From contig NZ_JYJA01000026.1 of assembly GCF_000956465.1 (NCBI RefSeq), forward strand, positions 61,984 to 125,983: a DNA stretch of 64,000 bases, written 5' to 3'. The position numbers were made by a program, and so were the translations under genes. Shown piece by piece: positions 40,651 through 49,156 of this stretch (positions are counted from its first letter, which is position 1; the number at the start of each line of letters is the position of its first letter). Source of the stretch: Microbacterium trichothecenolyticum. Lineage in GTDB: Bacteria; Actinomycetota; Actinomycetes; Actinomycetales; Microbacteriaceae. Under the pieces are notes generated by a model, which worked only from the letters and a program-made list of their open reading frames with translations, made no database searches and was not told the origin of the DNA.

Positions 40651-42186
40651 CTACCCGCGGGGCTGACGGATGGGCTCTTCGGCGGCGGGGTCGTCGACCA
40701 GGTCCACGGGAGCTTCCTCCGACACGGCGACGACCGGGCGCGCGCCGCGGCGTCCGTAGCGCCACCAGAAGAACAGGTAGCACAGCCCCACGAACGGAAC
40801 CCCGAAGTACAGGGCGGCGACCTGGTTCGGGTCGAACGCGATGGCCACCAGCGAGATCGACAGCAGCACGAACGCCAGGATGGGCAGCACCGGGTACAGC
40901 GGGGTGCGGTACGGCAGCGTCGTGATGTCGCCGCCTTCGCGCACGAACCGGCGGCGGTGGAAGAACTGCGACGCCACGATCGACATCCACACGGCGACCA
41001 CGGCGAAACCCGCGATCGACACCAGCACCAGGTACACCGTCTGCGGCGCGATCACGCTGGAGATCAGCGAGACGAGGCCGAGCGCCAGGCTGACCGTGAG
41101 GGCCACGAGCGGGATCCCTCGGCGGGTGAGGCGCTGCAGCACCCGCGGCGCGTGCCCTTCCTCGGCGAGGGAGAACAGCATGCGGGCGCACGAGAACAGG
41201 CCACTGTTGCCGGCCGACAGCAGTGCGGTGATGATGACGAAGTTCATGATGTCGGCGGCGTAGGGGATGCCGACGTACTCGAACACGTCCACGAACGGGC
41301 TGCTGGTCAGGCCGGCATCCTCGTAGGGGAGAAGCGCGGCGATGACCGTGATCGACCCCACGAACAGGATCAGCAGGCGCAGGACCGTCGACCGGATGGC
41401 CCGGGGGATGTTCTTGCCGGGGTCCTTGGTCTCACCGGCGGCGACGCCGATCAGCTCGGAACCGCTGAACGCGTAGAAGACGGCGAGGGCGGTGACGACG
41501 ACGCCGGCGACGCCGCCCGGGAACAGGCCCTCAGGGGTGACGAAGTTGCTGAACAGCGGAGCAGCCGGGTGCTCGCTCGACAGCGGGGTGAAGCCGAAGA
41601 TCGCCATGCCGCCGAACACGATGAGCGCGACGATCGCGACCACCTTGATCAGCGAGAACCAGAACTCGGTCTCACCGAAGACCCTCGCCGAGATCGCGTT
41701 GATGGTGAACAGCGCCAACGCGAAGATCAGGCACCAGACCCACACGTCCACGCCGGGGAACCAGCGCTGCATCAGGATGCCGGATGCCGTGAACTCCGAG
41801 CCGAGGGCGACGACCCAGCACAGCCAGTACAGCCACGCGGTGGTGAAGCCGGTGGCGGGGCCGATGGACCGTGCCGCGTAGATGTGGAACGCGCCCGAGA
41901 CGGGATAGGCCAGCGCCAGTTCGCCGAGGCAGGCCATCACCAGCCAGACCACGAACGCGCCGATGAGGTAGGCGATGATCGCGCCCAGCGGGCCGGCCTG
42001 GCTGATGGTGTAGCCCGAACTCAAGAAGAGTCCGGAGCCGATCACCCCGCCGAGGGCGATCATGATCAGGTGTCGGGCGTCCATCGAGCGCTGCAGTCGT
42101 CGCAGCGGCACTTGGGTCGCGGTGGTGTGGGGGAGAGCGTTCGGCAGCGCACTCTCTTTGGGCAGCGGGCTCATGACTTCTCGCAT
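40651..42186 (-). CDS. Amino-acid permease of the APC superfamily (AAT type)
   Basis: 511 residues with about twelve transmembrane segments. The N-terminus RSMDARHLIMIALGGVIGSGLFLSSGYTISQAGPLG and the following AYLIGAFVVWLVMACLGELALAYPVSGAF are the classic amino-acid transporter family marks (like GABA, Asn or aromatic permeases of E. coli). The charged tail is cytoplasmic. The start could be ATG 42186 or the ATG at 42174; neither has a strong ribosome site. It heads the minus-strand operon, diverging from the homoserine dehydrogenase operon. In that context it is the probable importer of the amino acid used by it. Confidence 0.88.
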   Translation of the reverse strand: MREVMSPLPKESALPNALPHTTATQVPLRRLQRSMDARHLIMIALGGVIGSGLFLSSGYTISQAGPLGAIIAYLIGAFVVWLVMACLGELALAYPVSGAFHIYAARSIGPATGFTTAWLYWLCWVVALGSEFTASGILMQRWFPGVDVWVWCLIFALALFTINAISARVFGETEFWFSLIKVVAIVALIVFGGMAIFGFTPLSSEHPAAPLFSNFVTPEGLFPGGVAGVVVTALAVFYAFSGSELIGVAAGETKDPGKNIPRAIRSTVLRLLILFVGSITVIAALLPYEDAGLTSSPFVDVFEYVGIPYAADIMNFVIITALLSAGNSGLFSCARMLFSLAEEGHAPRVLQRLTRRGIPLVALTVSLALGLVSLISSVIAPQTVYLVLVSIAGFAVVAVWMSIVASQFFHRRRFVREGGDITTLPYRTPLYPVLPILAFVLLSISLVAIAFDPNQVAALYFGVPFVGLCYLFFWWRYGRRGARPVVAVSEEAPVDLVDDPAAEEPIRQPRG

Positions 42187-42223
42187 TCGAGTCGGGAGTC
42201 GGTGTGGGGATGTCGCCGTGCTA

Positions 42224-42250
42224 CATCATCACAACCATGTGTCTATGATG
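42224..42250. promoter_or_regulatory. Inverted repeat in the divergent promoter region
   Basis: CATCAT at 42224-42229 and ATGATG at 42245-42250 form 6-bp arms with a 15-base spacer that contains ACA and TGT half-sites. It lies between the divergent permease and homoserine dehydrogenase genes, 38 bases from the permease start. A binding site for the linked IclR regulator is a reasonable guess, but unproved. The rest of this 273-base region holds no gene; a -35-like TTGACA is seen at 42364-42369 without a convincing -10. Confidence 0.4.
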
Positions 42251-42459
42251 CACGACGCGCGTGTCGGGCAGATTACGGGGCGCGGGGGTCGGTGCACAAG
42301 ACATCCGCGGGAATTCGCGGCGCGCGGGGGCGATTCGGGCAGACCTTCTCCGCGGTGGTCAGTTTGACATCCTGTGCGAGCGATCCGTCAGGCGCGGACT
42401 GACGCGACCGCTGGGGATGCTGAGTCGAACCTCTTCCCGATTCTTTGAAGGAGCTCGAC

Positions 42460-43515
42460 GTGGACCGTCATGACATTGCGCTGATCGGCTTCGGCGGCGT
42501 CAACCGTGCGCTGGCGCAGATCATCCTCGACCGCGGCGACGAACTCGCCGCCGACCTCGGCTTCGCTCTGCGCGTCGTGGCGATCACGGACCTCCGTCTG
42601 GGATCGCTCATGCAGGCCGACGGCATCGACCTGGCCGACGTGTTCGCCATGCGCGACGGCGAGACCTTCGCCGGCCGCCCCGGGGGAACGGCGGCGCCGC
42701 AGAACGACTACGTGATCCGCAACAGCACGGCCGACATCGTGGTCGAAGCGACCTTCACCAACCCCATCGACGGGGAGCCGGGGATCTCGCACGTGCGCGC
42801 CGCGCTGGAGAGCGGGAAGAGTGTCACCACGACGAACAAGGGCCCGGTCGCGCTGGCCGGGCTCGAGCTGAACCGCCTCGCGGCCGCGAACGGCCTCACG
42901 TTCCAGTACGAGGGCTCGGTGGTCAGCGGCACGCCGATCCTGCGGTTCGCCTCCGAGACGCTTCAGGGGCTGCGCATCGACGCGGTCGAGGGCATCCTCA
43001 ACGGCACCAGCAACTACGTGCTCGGTAAGATGGAGTCGGGCATGACGCTGGACGTCGCGGTGGCGGAGGCTCAGTCGCTCGGTTACGCGGAGGCTGATCC
43101 GACGGCCGATATCGAAGGCTCCGACGTGCAGCTGAAGGTCGTGATCCTCGCCAACGAGCTCCTCGGTGCCGACATCACCACGGCCGACGTGACCCGGCGG
43201 GGGATCTCCGAGGTCTCGGCCGCCGACATCATCGACGCGGCGGCGCAGGGCAAGCGCTACAAGCTGATCGGGTCGGCGTTCCGCAACGCCGCCGGGACGG
43301 TCACCGCCAAGGTCGAGCCGGTGGCGCTGCCGCTGACGCACCCGCTGGCCAGCGTCACCGGCCCGACGAACGCGGTGTCGTTCGACACCGATCTGCTCGG
43401 CACCGTGACCGTCTCCGGCCCCGGTGCGGGGCGCATCGAGACCGCCTACGCCCTGCTGTCAGACATCATCGCGATCGACGCGCACCAGCGTGCTCGCGTC
43501 GAGGCCGGCCGGTGA
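42460..43515 (+). CDS. Homoserine dehydrogenase lacking an ACT domain
   Basis: 351 residues. The N-terminal Rossmann domain starts with IALIGFGGVNRALAQII. The catalytic part has VTTTNKGPVA, EGSVVSGTPIL, EGILNGTSNYVLGKM and AQSLGYAEADPTADIEGSDVQLKVVILAN, the conserved homoserine dehydrogenase set with its catalytic Lys and substrate Glu/Asp region. The C-terminal ACT domain of feedback-regulated biosynthetic enzymes is missing, consistent with a catabolic or unregulated role. GTG 42460 is preceded by AAGGAG. The stop overlaps the aldehyde dehydrogenase start. The enzyme interconverts homoserine and aspartate 4-semialdehyde; here I infer the oxidative direction. Confidence 0.88.
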   Translation: MDRHDIALIGFGGVNRALAQIILDRGDELAADLGFALRVVAITDLRLGSLMQADGIDLADVFAMRDGETFAGRPGGTAAPQNDYVIRNSTADIVVEATFTNPIDGEPGISHVRAALESGKSVTTTNKGPVALAGLELNRLAAANGLTFQYEGSVVSGTPILRFASETLQGLRIDAVEGILNGTSNYVLGKMESGMTLDVAVAEAQSLGYAEADPTADIEGSDVQLKVVILANELLGADITTADVTRRGISEVSAADIIDAAAQGKRYKLIGSAFRNAAGTVTAKVEPVALPLTHPLASVTGPTNAVSFDTDLLGTVTVSGPGAGRIETAYALLSDIIAIDAHQRARVEAGR

Positions 43516-44924
43516 GCACGGTGGAGGACACGCAGGCCATCATCTCCGGGTACCCCGACTTGATCGTCACGAGCCCGTTCGATGGTGAGGTGATCGGCGC
43601 CGTGCCGCAGAGCGGTCCGGCCCAGCTCGAGCAGATCCTGCAGCGTGCTCGCACCGGGTTCCGGCTGTCGCGGTCGTTGTCGCGGTTCTCGCGGCACGAG
43701 ATTCTCCAGCGGGCGTCGGCGCTGCTGCGCGAGCACGCGGAGACCGCCGCCGACCTGATCGTGCGTGAGGCGGGAAAGACAGTCCGGCAGGCACGAAAAG
43801 AGGTGTCTCGTGCGGTCATGACACTCTCGCTGTCGGCCGACGCGGCCCGCTCCGACCCCGGGGAGGTCGTCCCCTTCGATGCGTTCCAGGGGTCCGAGAA
43901 CCGCCGGGGGTGGTTCACCCGCGAGCCGCTCGGCGTCATCGTCGCCATCACCCCCTACAACGACGCGCTGAACCTCGTCGCGCACAAGCTGGGGCCGGCC
44001 ATCGCCGGCGGCAACTCTGTCGTCCTCAAGCCGTCGCAGCTGACCCCGCTGACCGCGCGGTTCCTCGTGGACCTGCTCATCGACGCGGGCCTGCCCGACG
44101 AGATCATCACTGTGGTGCACGGCGACCGTGAACTGGCGCAGGCGCTGATCTCGGCCCGCGAGGTGCGCATGGTCTCCTTCACCGGTGGGTTCGCGACGGG
44201 GGAGGCGATCGCCCGCAACGCCGGTCTGAAGAAGCTGGCGATGGAACTGGGCGGCAACGCACCGGTCATCGTGTTCTCGGACGCGGACGTTCCCGCCGCG
44301 GTCGAGGCGTGCGTGTCGGGCGCGTTCTGGGCTGCCGGGCAGAACTGCGTGGGCGCGCAGCGCATCCTGGTGCAGCGCGAGGTGTACGAGGAGTTCCGCG
44401 ACCGTTTCGCGGCGCAGACCGTCGCCCTGAATGCCGGCGACCCGCGAGACGAAACCACCGATGTCGGCCCGATGATCTCCATCGCGTCGGCCGAGGCCGC
44501 TGAGCGGCTCGTCGAGGATGCCGTCGCCGTGGGCGCGCGTGTGCTCGCAGGGCACCGGCGGGACGGGGGTGTGTACTGGCCGACCGTCGTCGAGGGAGTG
44601 CCGTTCTCGTGCGAGCTGTGGGCCGACGAGGCGTTCGCGCCGGTGGTCGTGCTGTCGCCGTTCGACACCGAGGAGCAGGCGATCGCGCAGGCGAACGATG
44701 TCGACTACGCGCTGCACGCCGCCACCTTCACTCGCGACATCACACGTGCGCTGCGCGTGTCGGAGCAGCTCGACGCCGGCGGCGTGATGATCAACGACTC
44801 CTCCGACTACCGCGTGGACAGCATGCCGTTCGGCGGCTCGAAGTACGGCAGCATGGGCCGCGAAGGCGTGAGATTCGCGTACGAGGAGATGACCCAGCCC
44901 AAGGTCGTCTGCATCAACACATGA
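43512..44924 (+). CDS. NAD(P)-dependent aldehyde dehydrogenase
   Basis: 470-residue ALDH. The catalytic Cys279 is in AAGQNCVGAQRI and the general-base Glu245 in MELGGNAP; the substrate channel motifs YNDALNLVAHKLGPAIAGGNSVVLKPS and the end segment SMPFGGSKYGSMGREG are present. GTG 43512 overlaps the upstream stop and its stop overlaps the aspartase start, so all three genes are coupled. Within this operon it would oxidise aspartate 4-semialdehyde to aspartate without phosphate, an activity that differs from the phosphorylating Asd enzyme. This substrate is inferred from context; succinate semialdehyde-like substrates are alternatives. Confidence 0.88.
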   Translation: MSTVEDTQAIISGYPDLIVTSPFDGEVIGAVPQSGPAQLEQILQRARTGFRLSRSLSRFSRHEILQRASALLREHAETAADLIVREAGKTVRQARKEVSRAVMTLSLSADAARSDPGEVVPFDAFQGSENRRGWFTREPLGVIVAITPYNDALNLVAHKLGPAIAGGNSVVLKPSQLTPLTARFLVDLLIDAGLPDEIITVVHGDRELAQALISAREVRMVSFTGGFATGEAIARNAGLKKLAMELGGNAPVIVFSDADVPAAVEACVSGAFWAAGQNCVGAQRILVQREVYEEFRDRFAAQTVALNAGDPRDETTDVGPMISIASAEAAERLVEDAVAVGARVLAGHRRDGGVYWPTVVEGVPFSCELWADEAFAPVVVLSPFDTEEQAIAQANDVDYALHAATFTRDITRALRVSEQLDAGGVMINDSSDYRVDSMPFGGSKYGSMGREGVRFAYEEMTQPKVVCINT

Positions 44925-46300
44925 ACCGCCCCGAGACCCGACTCGAGCGCGATTCGCTCGGCGAGCTGGCGGTGCCTGCCGGCGCGTACTGGGGCATCCA
45001 CACGGCCCGGGCCCTCGAGAACTTCACGATCAGCAGCACGCCGATCTCACAGCATCCCGATCTCATCGATGCGCTCGTCATCGTGAAGGATGCCGCCGCC
45101 GCCGCCAACCATGAGCTCGGGCTGCTGCCGGCAGGCGTGACGGACGCCATCGCGGTCGCTTGCCGCCGGGTGCGCGACGGCGAACTGCACGACCAGTTCT
45201 GTGTCGACGTGCTGCAGGGCGGCGCGGGCACCAGCACGAACATGAACGCCAACGAGGTGATCGCCAACGCCGCCCTGGAGCACCTGGGGGTGCCGCGCGG
45301 CCGCTACGACCTGGTTCACCCCATCAACGACGTGAACCGGAGCCAATCGACCAACGACGTCTACCCGACCGCGGTCAAGATCGCCGTGGCGAAGGGCCTG
45401 CTGCGGCTCATGCCGGCGCTGGAGGAGCTCGCCGCGGCGTTCGAGGAGCGAAGCGTCGCGTTCGGCTCGATCGTCAAGATCGGCCGTACCCAGCTGCAGG
45501 ATGCCGTGCCGATGACGCTCGGCGACGAGTTCGCCGCGTTCGCCGTCGCCATCCGCGAAGACGTGGCGCGCATCGGCGACACGGTGCCGCTGCTGCTGGA
45601 GTGCAGCCTGGGCGGGACCGCCGTAGGAACCGGAGTGACCGCTCCGGCCGGCTATCGCGAGATCGCTCTGGAACGGCTCAGTGAGCGTTCCGGACTCCCG
45701 ATGACCCCGGCGGCGCACCTGTTCGAGGCGAGCTGGGACGCCAGCGCCTTCCTGCAGTCGTCCGCGGTGCTGCGCCGCAGCGCGATCAAGCTGTCGAAGA
45801 TCAGCAACGATCTGCGGCTGCTCGCCAGCGGTCCGCAGGCGGGACTGGGTGAGATCCGCCTGCCAGCGAGGCAAGCCGGGTCGTCGATCATGCCGGGCAA
45901 GGTGAACCCGGTGATCCCCGAGGTCATTAACCAGATCGCCTTCGCGGTCATGGGCGCCGACGTGACGATCGGCGTCGCCGCCGAAGGCGGCCAGCTGCAG
46001 CTGAACGCCTTCGAGCCGATCATGGCGCACTCGCTCCTGCAGTCGCTGAGCTGGGTGACCAACGGCGTCTCGGCGCTGCGGCGGTTCTGCGTGGAGGGCA
46101 TCCAAGCCAACGACACCGTGCTCGAGCGCTACGTCGCCTCGTCCGTCGGTACGGTGACCGCCCTGGTGCCGTCCATCGGCTACGAGGCGGCCGCCCACGC
46201 GGCTCAGCACGCGCTTCGCACCGGCATCCCGATCGCCGACGCGGTGGCGCAGCACACGGAGCTCACTCGGGAAGAGGCGGCAGCGCTCCTCGCGCACTGA
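44921..46300 (+). CDS. aspA: Aspartate ammonia-lyase
   Basis: 459 residues, the usual length of aspartase. Conserved elements are LQGGAGTSTNMNANEVIAN, the NDVNRSQSTNDVYPTA substrate site, GRTQLQDAVPMTLGDEF and the signature GSSIMPGKVNPV with the catalytic Ser in the flexible loop. QGGAGTSTNMN and the absence of fumarase-specific features favour aspartase over class II fumarase, a close relative. It deaminates aspartate to fumarate and ammonia. It is the third gene of the operon. Its presence after the dehydrogenases makes sense as the step that feeds aspartate into the citric acid cycle and releases nitrogen. Confidence 0.88.
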   Translation: MNRPETRLERDSLGELAVPAGAYWGIHTARALENFTISSTPISQHPDLIDALVIVKDAAAAANHELGLLPAGVTDAIAVACRRVRDGELHDQFCVDVLQGGAGTSTNMNANEVIANAALEHLGVPRGRYDLVHPINDVNRSQSTNDVYPTAVKIAVAKGLLRLMPALEELAAAFEERSVAFGSIVKIGRTQLQDAVPMTLGDEFAAFAVAIREDVARIGDTVPLLLECSLGGTAVGTGVTAPAGYREIALERLSERSGLPMTPAAHLFEASWDASAFLQSSAVLRRSAIKLSKISNDLRLLASGPQAGLGEIRLPARQAGSSIMPGKVNPVIPEVINQIAFAVMGADVTIGVAAEGGQLQLNAFEPIMAHSLLQSLSWVTNGVSALRRFCVEGIQANDTVLERYVASSVGTVTALVPSIGYEAAAHAAQHALRTGIPIADAVAQHTELTREEAAALLAH

Positions 46301-46302
46301 GG

Positions 46303-46332
46303 CGCTGCCGCCCGGATGCCCGGGCGGCAGCG
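46303..46332. terminator. Perfect bidirectional hairpin between aspA and the Lrp/AsnC gene
   Basis: CGCTGCCGCCCGG at 46303-46315 and its exact complement at 46320-46332 enclose the loop ATGC. The structure begins 2 bases after the aspartase stop and ends at the convergent regulator stop (46333), so it terminates both. Confidence 0.75.
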
Positions 46333-46776
46333 TCACCGGCGATCGATCGCGCGCGACAGCGAGACCGCGGTCACGGTGTCGGCCACGCCGGGGAGGGCCG
46401 CGATCTGCTCCCAGATCTGACCCACGCGATCCATCGAGTCGGCTTCCAGCGTCACGAACAGGTCGTACGCTCCCGACAGCACGTCGCAGCGAGTGACCTC
46501 CGGGATGCCTCGCAACGCGGCGATCACCCGATCGTCGCGCATCCTGTCGACGCGATAGACCATGACCAGCGCGGTCACGCGTGGCCGCGACGCGGTTCCC
46601 CTGATGACGCTGTAGCCGGCGATGACGCCGTCGCGCTCCATGCGCTCGATGCGCTGACGCACCGCATTGCGCGAGAGATGCACCTTGCTCGCCAGAGCGA
46701 CCATCGGCATCCTCGCGTCCGCGGTCAAGGCTGCGAGCAGCTGCTGGTCGATGTCGTCCAGATGCGATGCGGCCAC
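46333..46776 (-). CDS. Lrp/AsnC-family transcriptional regulator
   Basis: 147 residues, typical for Lrp/AsnC. The N-terminal helix-turn-helix is DIDQQLLAALTADARMPMVALASKVHLSRNAVRQRIERMERDGVI, and the C-terminal RAM domain has VTRCDVLSGAYDLFVTLEADS. I prefer GTG 46776, preceded by GGAGG, over the TTG that opens the frame at 46806. It is divergent from the transsulfuration-type enzyme gene across a 121-base gap with AT-rich palindromic sequence, the usual setting of an Lrp regulator controlling the divergent gene and itself in response to an amino acid. Confidence 0.9.
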   Translation of the reverse strand: MAASHLDDIDQQLLAALTADARMPMVALASKVHLSRNAVRQRIERMERDGVIAGYSVIRGTASRPRVTALVMVYRVDRMRDDRVIAALRGIPEVTRCDVLSGAYDLFVTLEADSMDRVGQIWEQIAALPGVADTVTAVSLSRAIDRR

Positions 46777-46794
46777 GATGCCTCCGTGCGCGAT

Positions 46795-46829
46795 TGGCAA
46801 TTGCAAGTGTCAATGTCACACAGTACCGT
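46795..46829 (+). promoter_or_regulatory. Divergent promoter region with palindrome before the PLP enzyme gene
   Basis: TTGGCAATTGCAA (46795-46807 region) is a near-palindrome centred on AATT, and TGTCAA and TGTCAC follow. On the plus strand TTGCAA at 46801-46806, a 17-base spacer and TACCGT at 46824-46829 form a promoter; on the minus strand TTGACA is read at 46813-46808. The AT-rich palindrome overlapping both -35 regions fits an Lrp/AsnC binding site. Confidence 0.5.
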
Positions 46830-46897
46830 AGACCGGGATGCTGTCGCAGACGGCTCCCCTTGATGGCACGTCTCTTCGCGGGAGAGTAAGGAACGAA

Positions 46898-48169
46898 ATG
46901 TCGCAACGGCCGGACCGCCGACGGGCTGAGACCCTGTCAGACCTCACCCTCGCCGTGCACGGCGGCAATCGCCTCGACTCCACGAAGGCGCTGCGGACAC
47001 CGTTGGTGATGGCGAACTCCTACGAGCTTCCCGACGATCCGAGCGACATCAGCTGGTCCGCCTCCGCGCCAGGGCTGTACACCCGGAACACCGGCGTCAA
47101 TCAGGCAGGCCTCCAGGACAAACTCGCCGCCCTCGACGGCGGCGAAGACGCCGTGGCGCTCGCCTCCGGCGTCGCCGCCCTGCACGCCGTCTTCTTCACG
47201 CACGTCCGCGTCGGCGATCACGTCATCGTGAGCGACGTCACGTACGAGGCGACCTGGAGACTGTGGACCGAACTCCTTCCGCAGCGATACGGCATCGAGG
47301 CGACATTCGTCGACGTCGGCGATCTGGACGCACTGCGCGCAGCCTTGCGCCCCAACACCCGAATCGTCTGCATCGAGGCGATCGCGAACCCCACCACCAA
47401 GGTGGCGGACGTCGGTGCGATCGCGGAGATCACGCATGCCGCCGGGGCGATCCTCATGGTCGACTCCACGTTCACTCCACCGCCCTTCTACCGCCCGCTC
47501 GCCGACGGCGCCGATCTCGTCGTCCATTCCCTGACGAAGTACATCAACGGTCACGGCGACGCCATGGGCGGCGCCGTCATCGGCTCGCGCGAACTCATCG
47601 AGCCGATCAAGGCCGACGCCATGGTCGATGTCGGGGGAGTGATCTCGCCTTTCAACGCCTGGCAGATCCACCGCGGTTCGGTGACCCTCCCGTTGCGCCT
47701 CCGGCAGCACCTGGCATCCGCGCTCGCCGTCGCGGAGTTCCTGGAGAGCGATCCGCGCGTGGAGTACGTCTACTATCCCGGCCTGCCGTCACACCCCGAA
47801 CACGACCTGGCGACGCGGCAGTTCGGCGGTCGCGGGTACGGCGGGATGATCGCCTTCGCCGTGGCCGGCGATCCCGACACCCAGAACCGGTTCGTCGCCA
47901 ACCTCCGCCTCATCACGTCGGGCTTCTCTCTCGGGCACGACGACTCACTGATCGTGCACACCGGAACCGATGGCGCTCGCGTCGCCACCTACCCGCTGCC
48001 CTTCCGCACGTTCGGTCATCTGCGTCTCTCGGTCGGCATCGAAGAGACCTCCGACCTGCTCGCAGATCTCGAGGCGGCCCTCGATGCGACGTTCCCGTCG
48101 TCGGGGTGCCTCGTCGAGCCTCGTGCCGCAGACTCCGCCCTGACCCGATCGGGGAGGATGAGCAGGTGA
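46898..48169 (+). CDS. Cystathionine gamma-synthase/methionine gamma-lyase-family PLP enzyme
   Basis: 423 residues of the Cys/Met metabolism PLP family. The PLP Lys lies in LVVHSLTKYINGHGDAMGG, the phosphate region in ALASGVAALHAVFF, and the Tyr partner in TYEATWRLW, where relatives often read LYG. The C-terminal part RQFGGRGYGGMIAF and GFSLGHDDSLIVHT follow the family pattern. ATG 46898 has AAGGA upstream; the frame opens at 46838 in the untranslated leader. The stop overlaps the homocysteine methyltransferase start. Cleavage of methionine or homocysteine, or synthesis of a thioether, are both possible; the sequence alone does not decide. Confidence 0.85.
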   Translation: MSQRPDRRRAETLSDLTLAVHGGNRLDSTKALRTPLVMANSYELPDDPSDISWSASAPGLYTRNTGVNQAGLQDKLAALDGGEDAVALASGVAALHAVFFTHVRVGDHVIVSDVTYEATWRLWTELLPQRYGIEATFVDVGDLDALRAALRPNTRIVCIEAIANPTTKVADVGAIAEITHAAGAILMVDSTFTPPPFYRPLADGADLVVHSLTKYINGHGDAMGGAVIGSRELIEPIKADAMVDVGGVISPFNAWQIHRGSVTLPLRLRQHLASALAVAEFLESDPRVEYVYYPGLPSHPEHDLATRQFGGRGYGGMIAFAVAGDPDTQNRFVANLRLITSGFSLGHDDSLIVHTGTDGARVATYPLPFRTFGHLRLSVGIEETSDLLADLEAALDATFPSSGCLVEPRAADSALTRSGRMSR

Positions 48170-49065
48170 TGAACCCGACGACACCTCGCGTGATCGTGCT
48201 CGACGGCGGACTCTCCAATGCGCTCGCCGAACGTGGTCATGACCTCACCGACGAACTCTGGACTGCCCGACTGCTGCGCGATGCTCCGGGCGAGGTGGCT
48301 GCCGTGCACCGCGCGTACTTCGACGCGGGCGCGCAGGTCGCCACGACCGCGAGCTATCAGGCGAGCGTCGCCGGATTCGAGCACAGCGGCATGACGCGCG
48401 CCGAGGCGGAGAACCTCATCGCACGGAGTGTGACGATCGCCCGCGAGGTGCGCGACGACGTCGCCGAGTCAGCCGGTGACGACGTCGTGCGTCTGGTGGC
48501 GGCATCCGTCGGTCCCTACGGTGCGGTGCTCGCCGACGGATCGGAGTACCGGGGCCGGTACGGGTTGAGCCGCGCAGCGCTTCGCGACTTCCACGCCCCG
48601 CGAATCGAACTGCTCGCGAGCGCGGGGCCCGACATGCTCGCCTTCGAGACGATCCCCGACCTCGACGAGGTCTCGGTGCTCCTGGATCTCGCTGACGAGT
48701 TCGCGATCCCCGCCTGGTTGTCGTGCACGGTCTCGGGGGATCGACTTCGCGACGGCCGGCCGGCAGTCGAAGCCTTCGCCCTCGCCGGCGGCCATGACTC
48801 CATCGTGGCCGTCGGGGTGAACTGCTGCGCACCCGACGATGTGCTGCCGGCGGTGCGGGCGGCGACCGCCGCGAGCGGCAAACCCGCCATCGCCTACCCC
48901 AACTCGGGCGAGACATGGGACGGCGCAGCACGCCGATGGACCGGCGACGCGGAGTTCGACCTGGCCCTCACGACGGCGTGGGCGGAGGCGGGCGCGCACT
49001 TCATCGGTGGATGCTGTCGCATCGGGCCGTCAACCATCGCCGCGATGGCACGCGCACTGGGTTGA
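48169..49065 (+). CDS. mmuM: Homocysteine S-methyltransferase
   Basis: 298 residues, similar in length to MmuM-type enzymes. It begins with VIVLDGGLSNALAERGHDL. The zinc-binding Cys residues are in GVNCC and FIGGCCRIGP near the C-terminus, as in the homocysteine methyltransferase domain. The product is methionine, with S-methylmethionine or S-adenosylmethionine as donor in relatives. It is the second gene of an operon with the PLP enzyme (1-base overlap). Together with the divergent Lrp/AsnC gene this forms a sulfur amino acid module. The gene symbol follows the family and donor preference is not established. Confidence 0.85.
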   Translation: MNPTTPRVIVLDGGLSNALAERGHDLTDELWTARLLRDAPGEVAAVHRAYFDAGAQVATTASYQASVAGFEHSGMTRAEAENLIARSVTIAREVRDDVAESAGDDVVRLVAASVGPYGAVLADGSEYRGRYGLSRAALRDFHAPRIELLASAGPDMLAFETIPDLDEVSVLLDLADEFAIPAWLSCTVSGDRLRDGRPAVEAFALAGGHDSIVAVGVNCCAPDDVLPAVRAATAASGKPAIAYPNSGETWDGAARRWTGDAEFDLALTTAWAEAGAHFIGGCCRIGPSTIAAMARALG

Positions 49066-49156
49066 CGATCCCGCTCCCGGTGCAGCTGCGTGGCGCGATG
49101 ACGTGGGATCGGGGGCCGGAGATGCGCGACGAGAGAGGGTCCGAGCTCCTCTCCTC

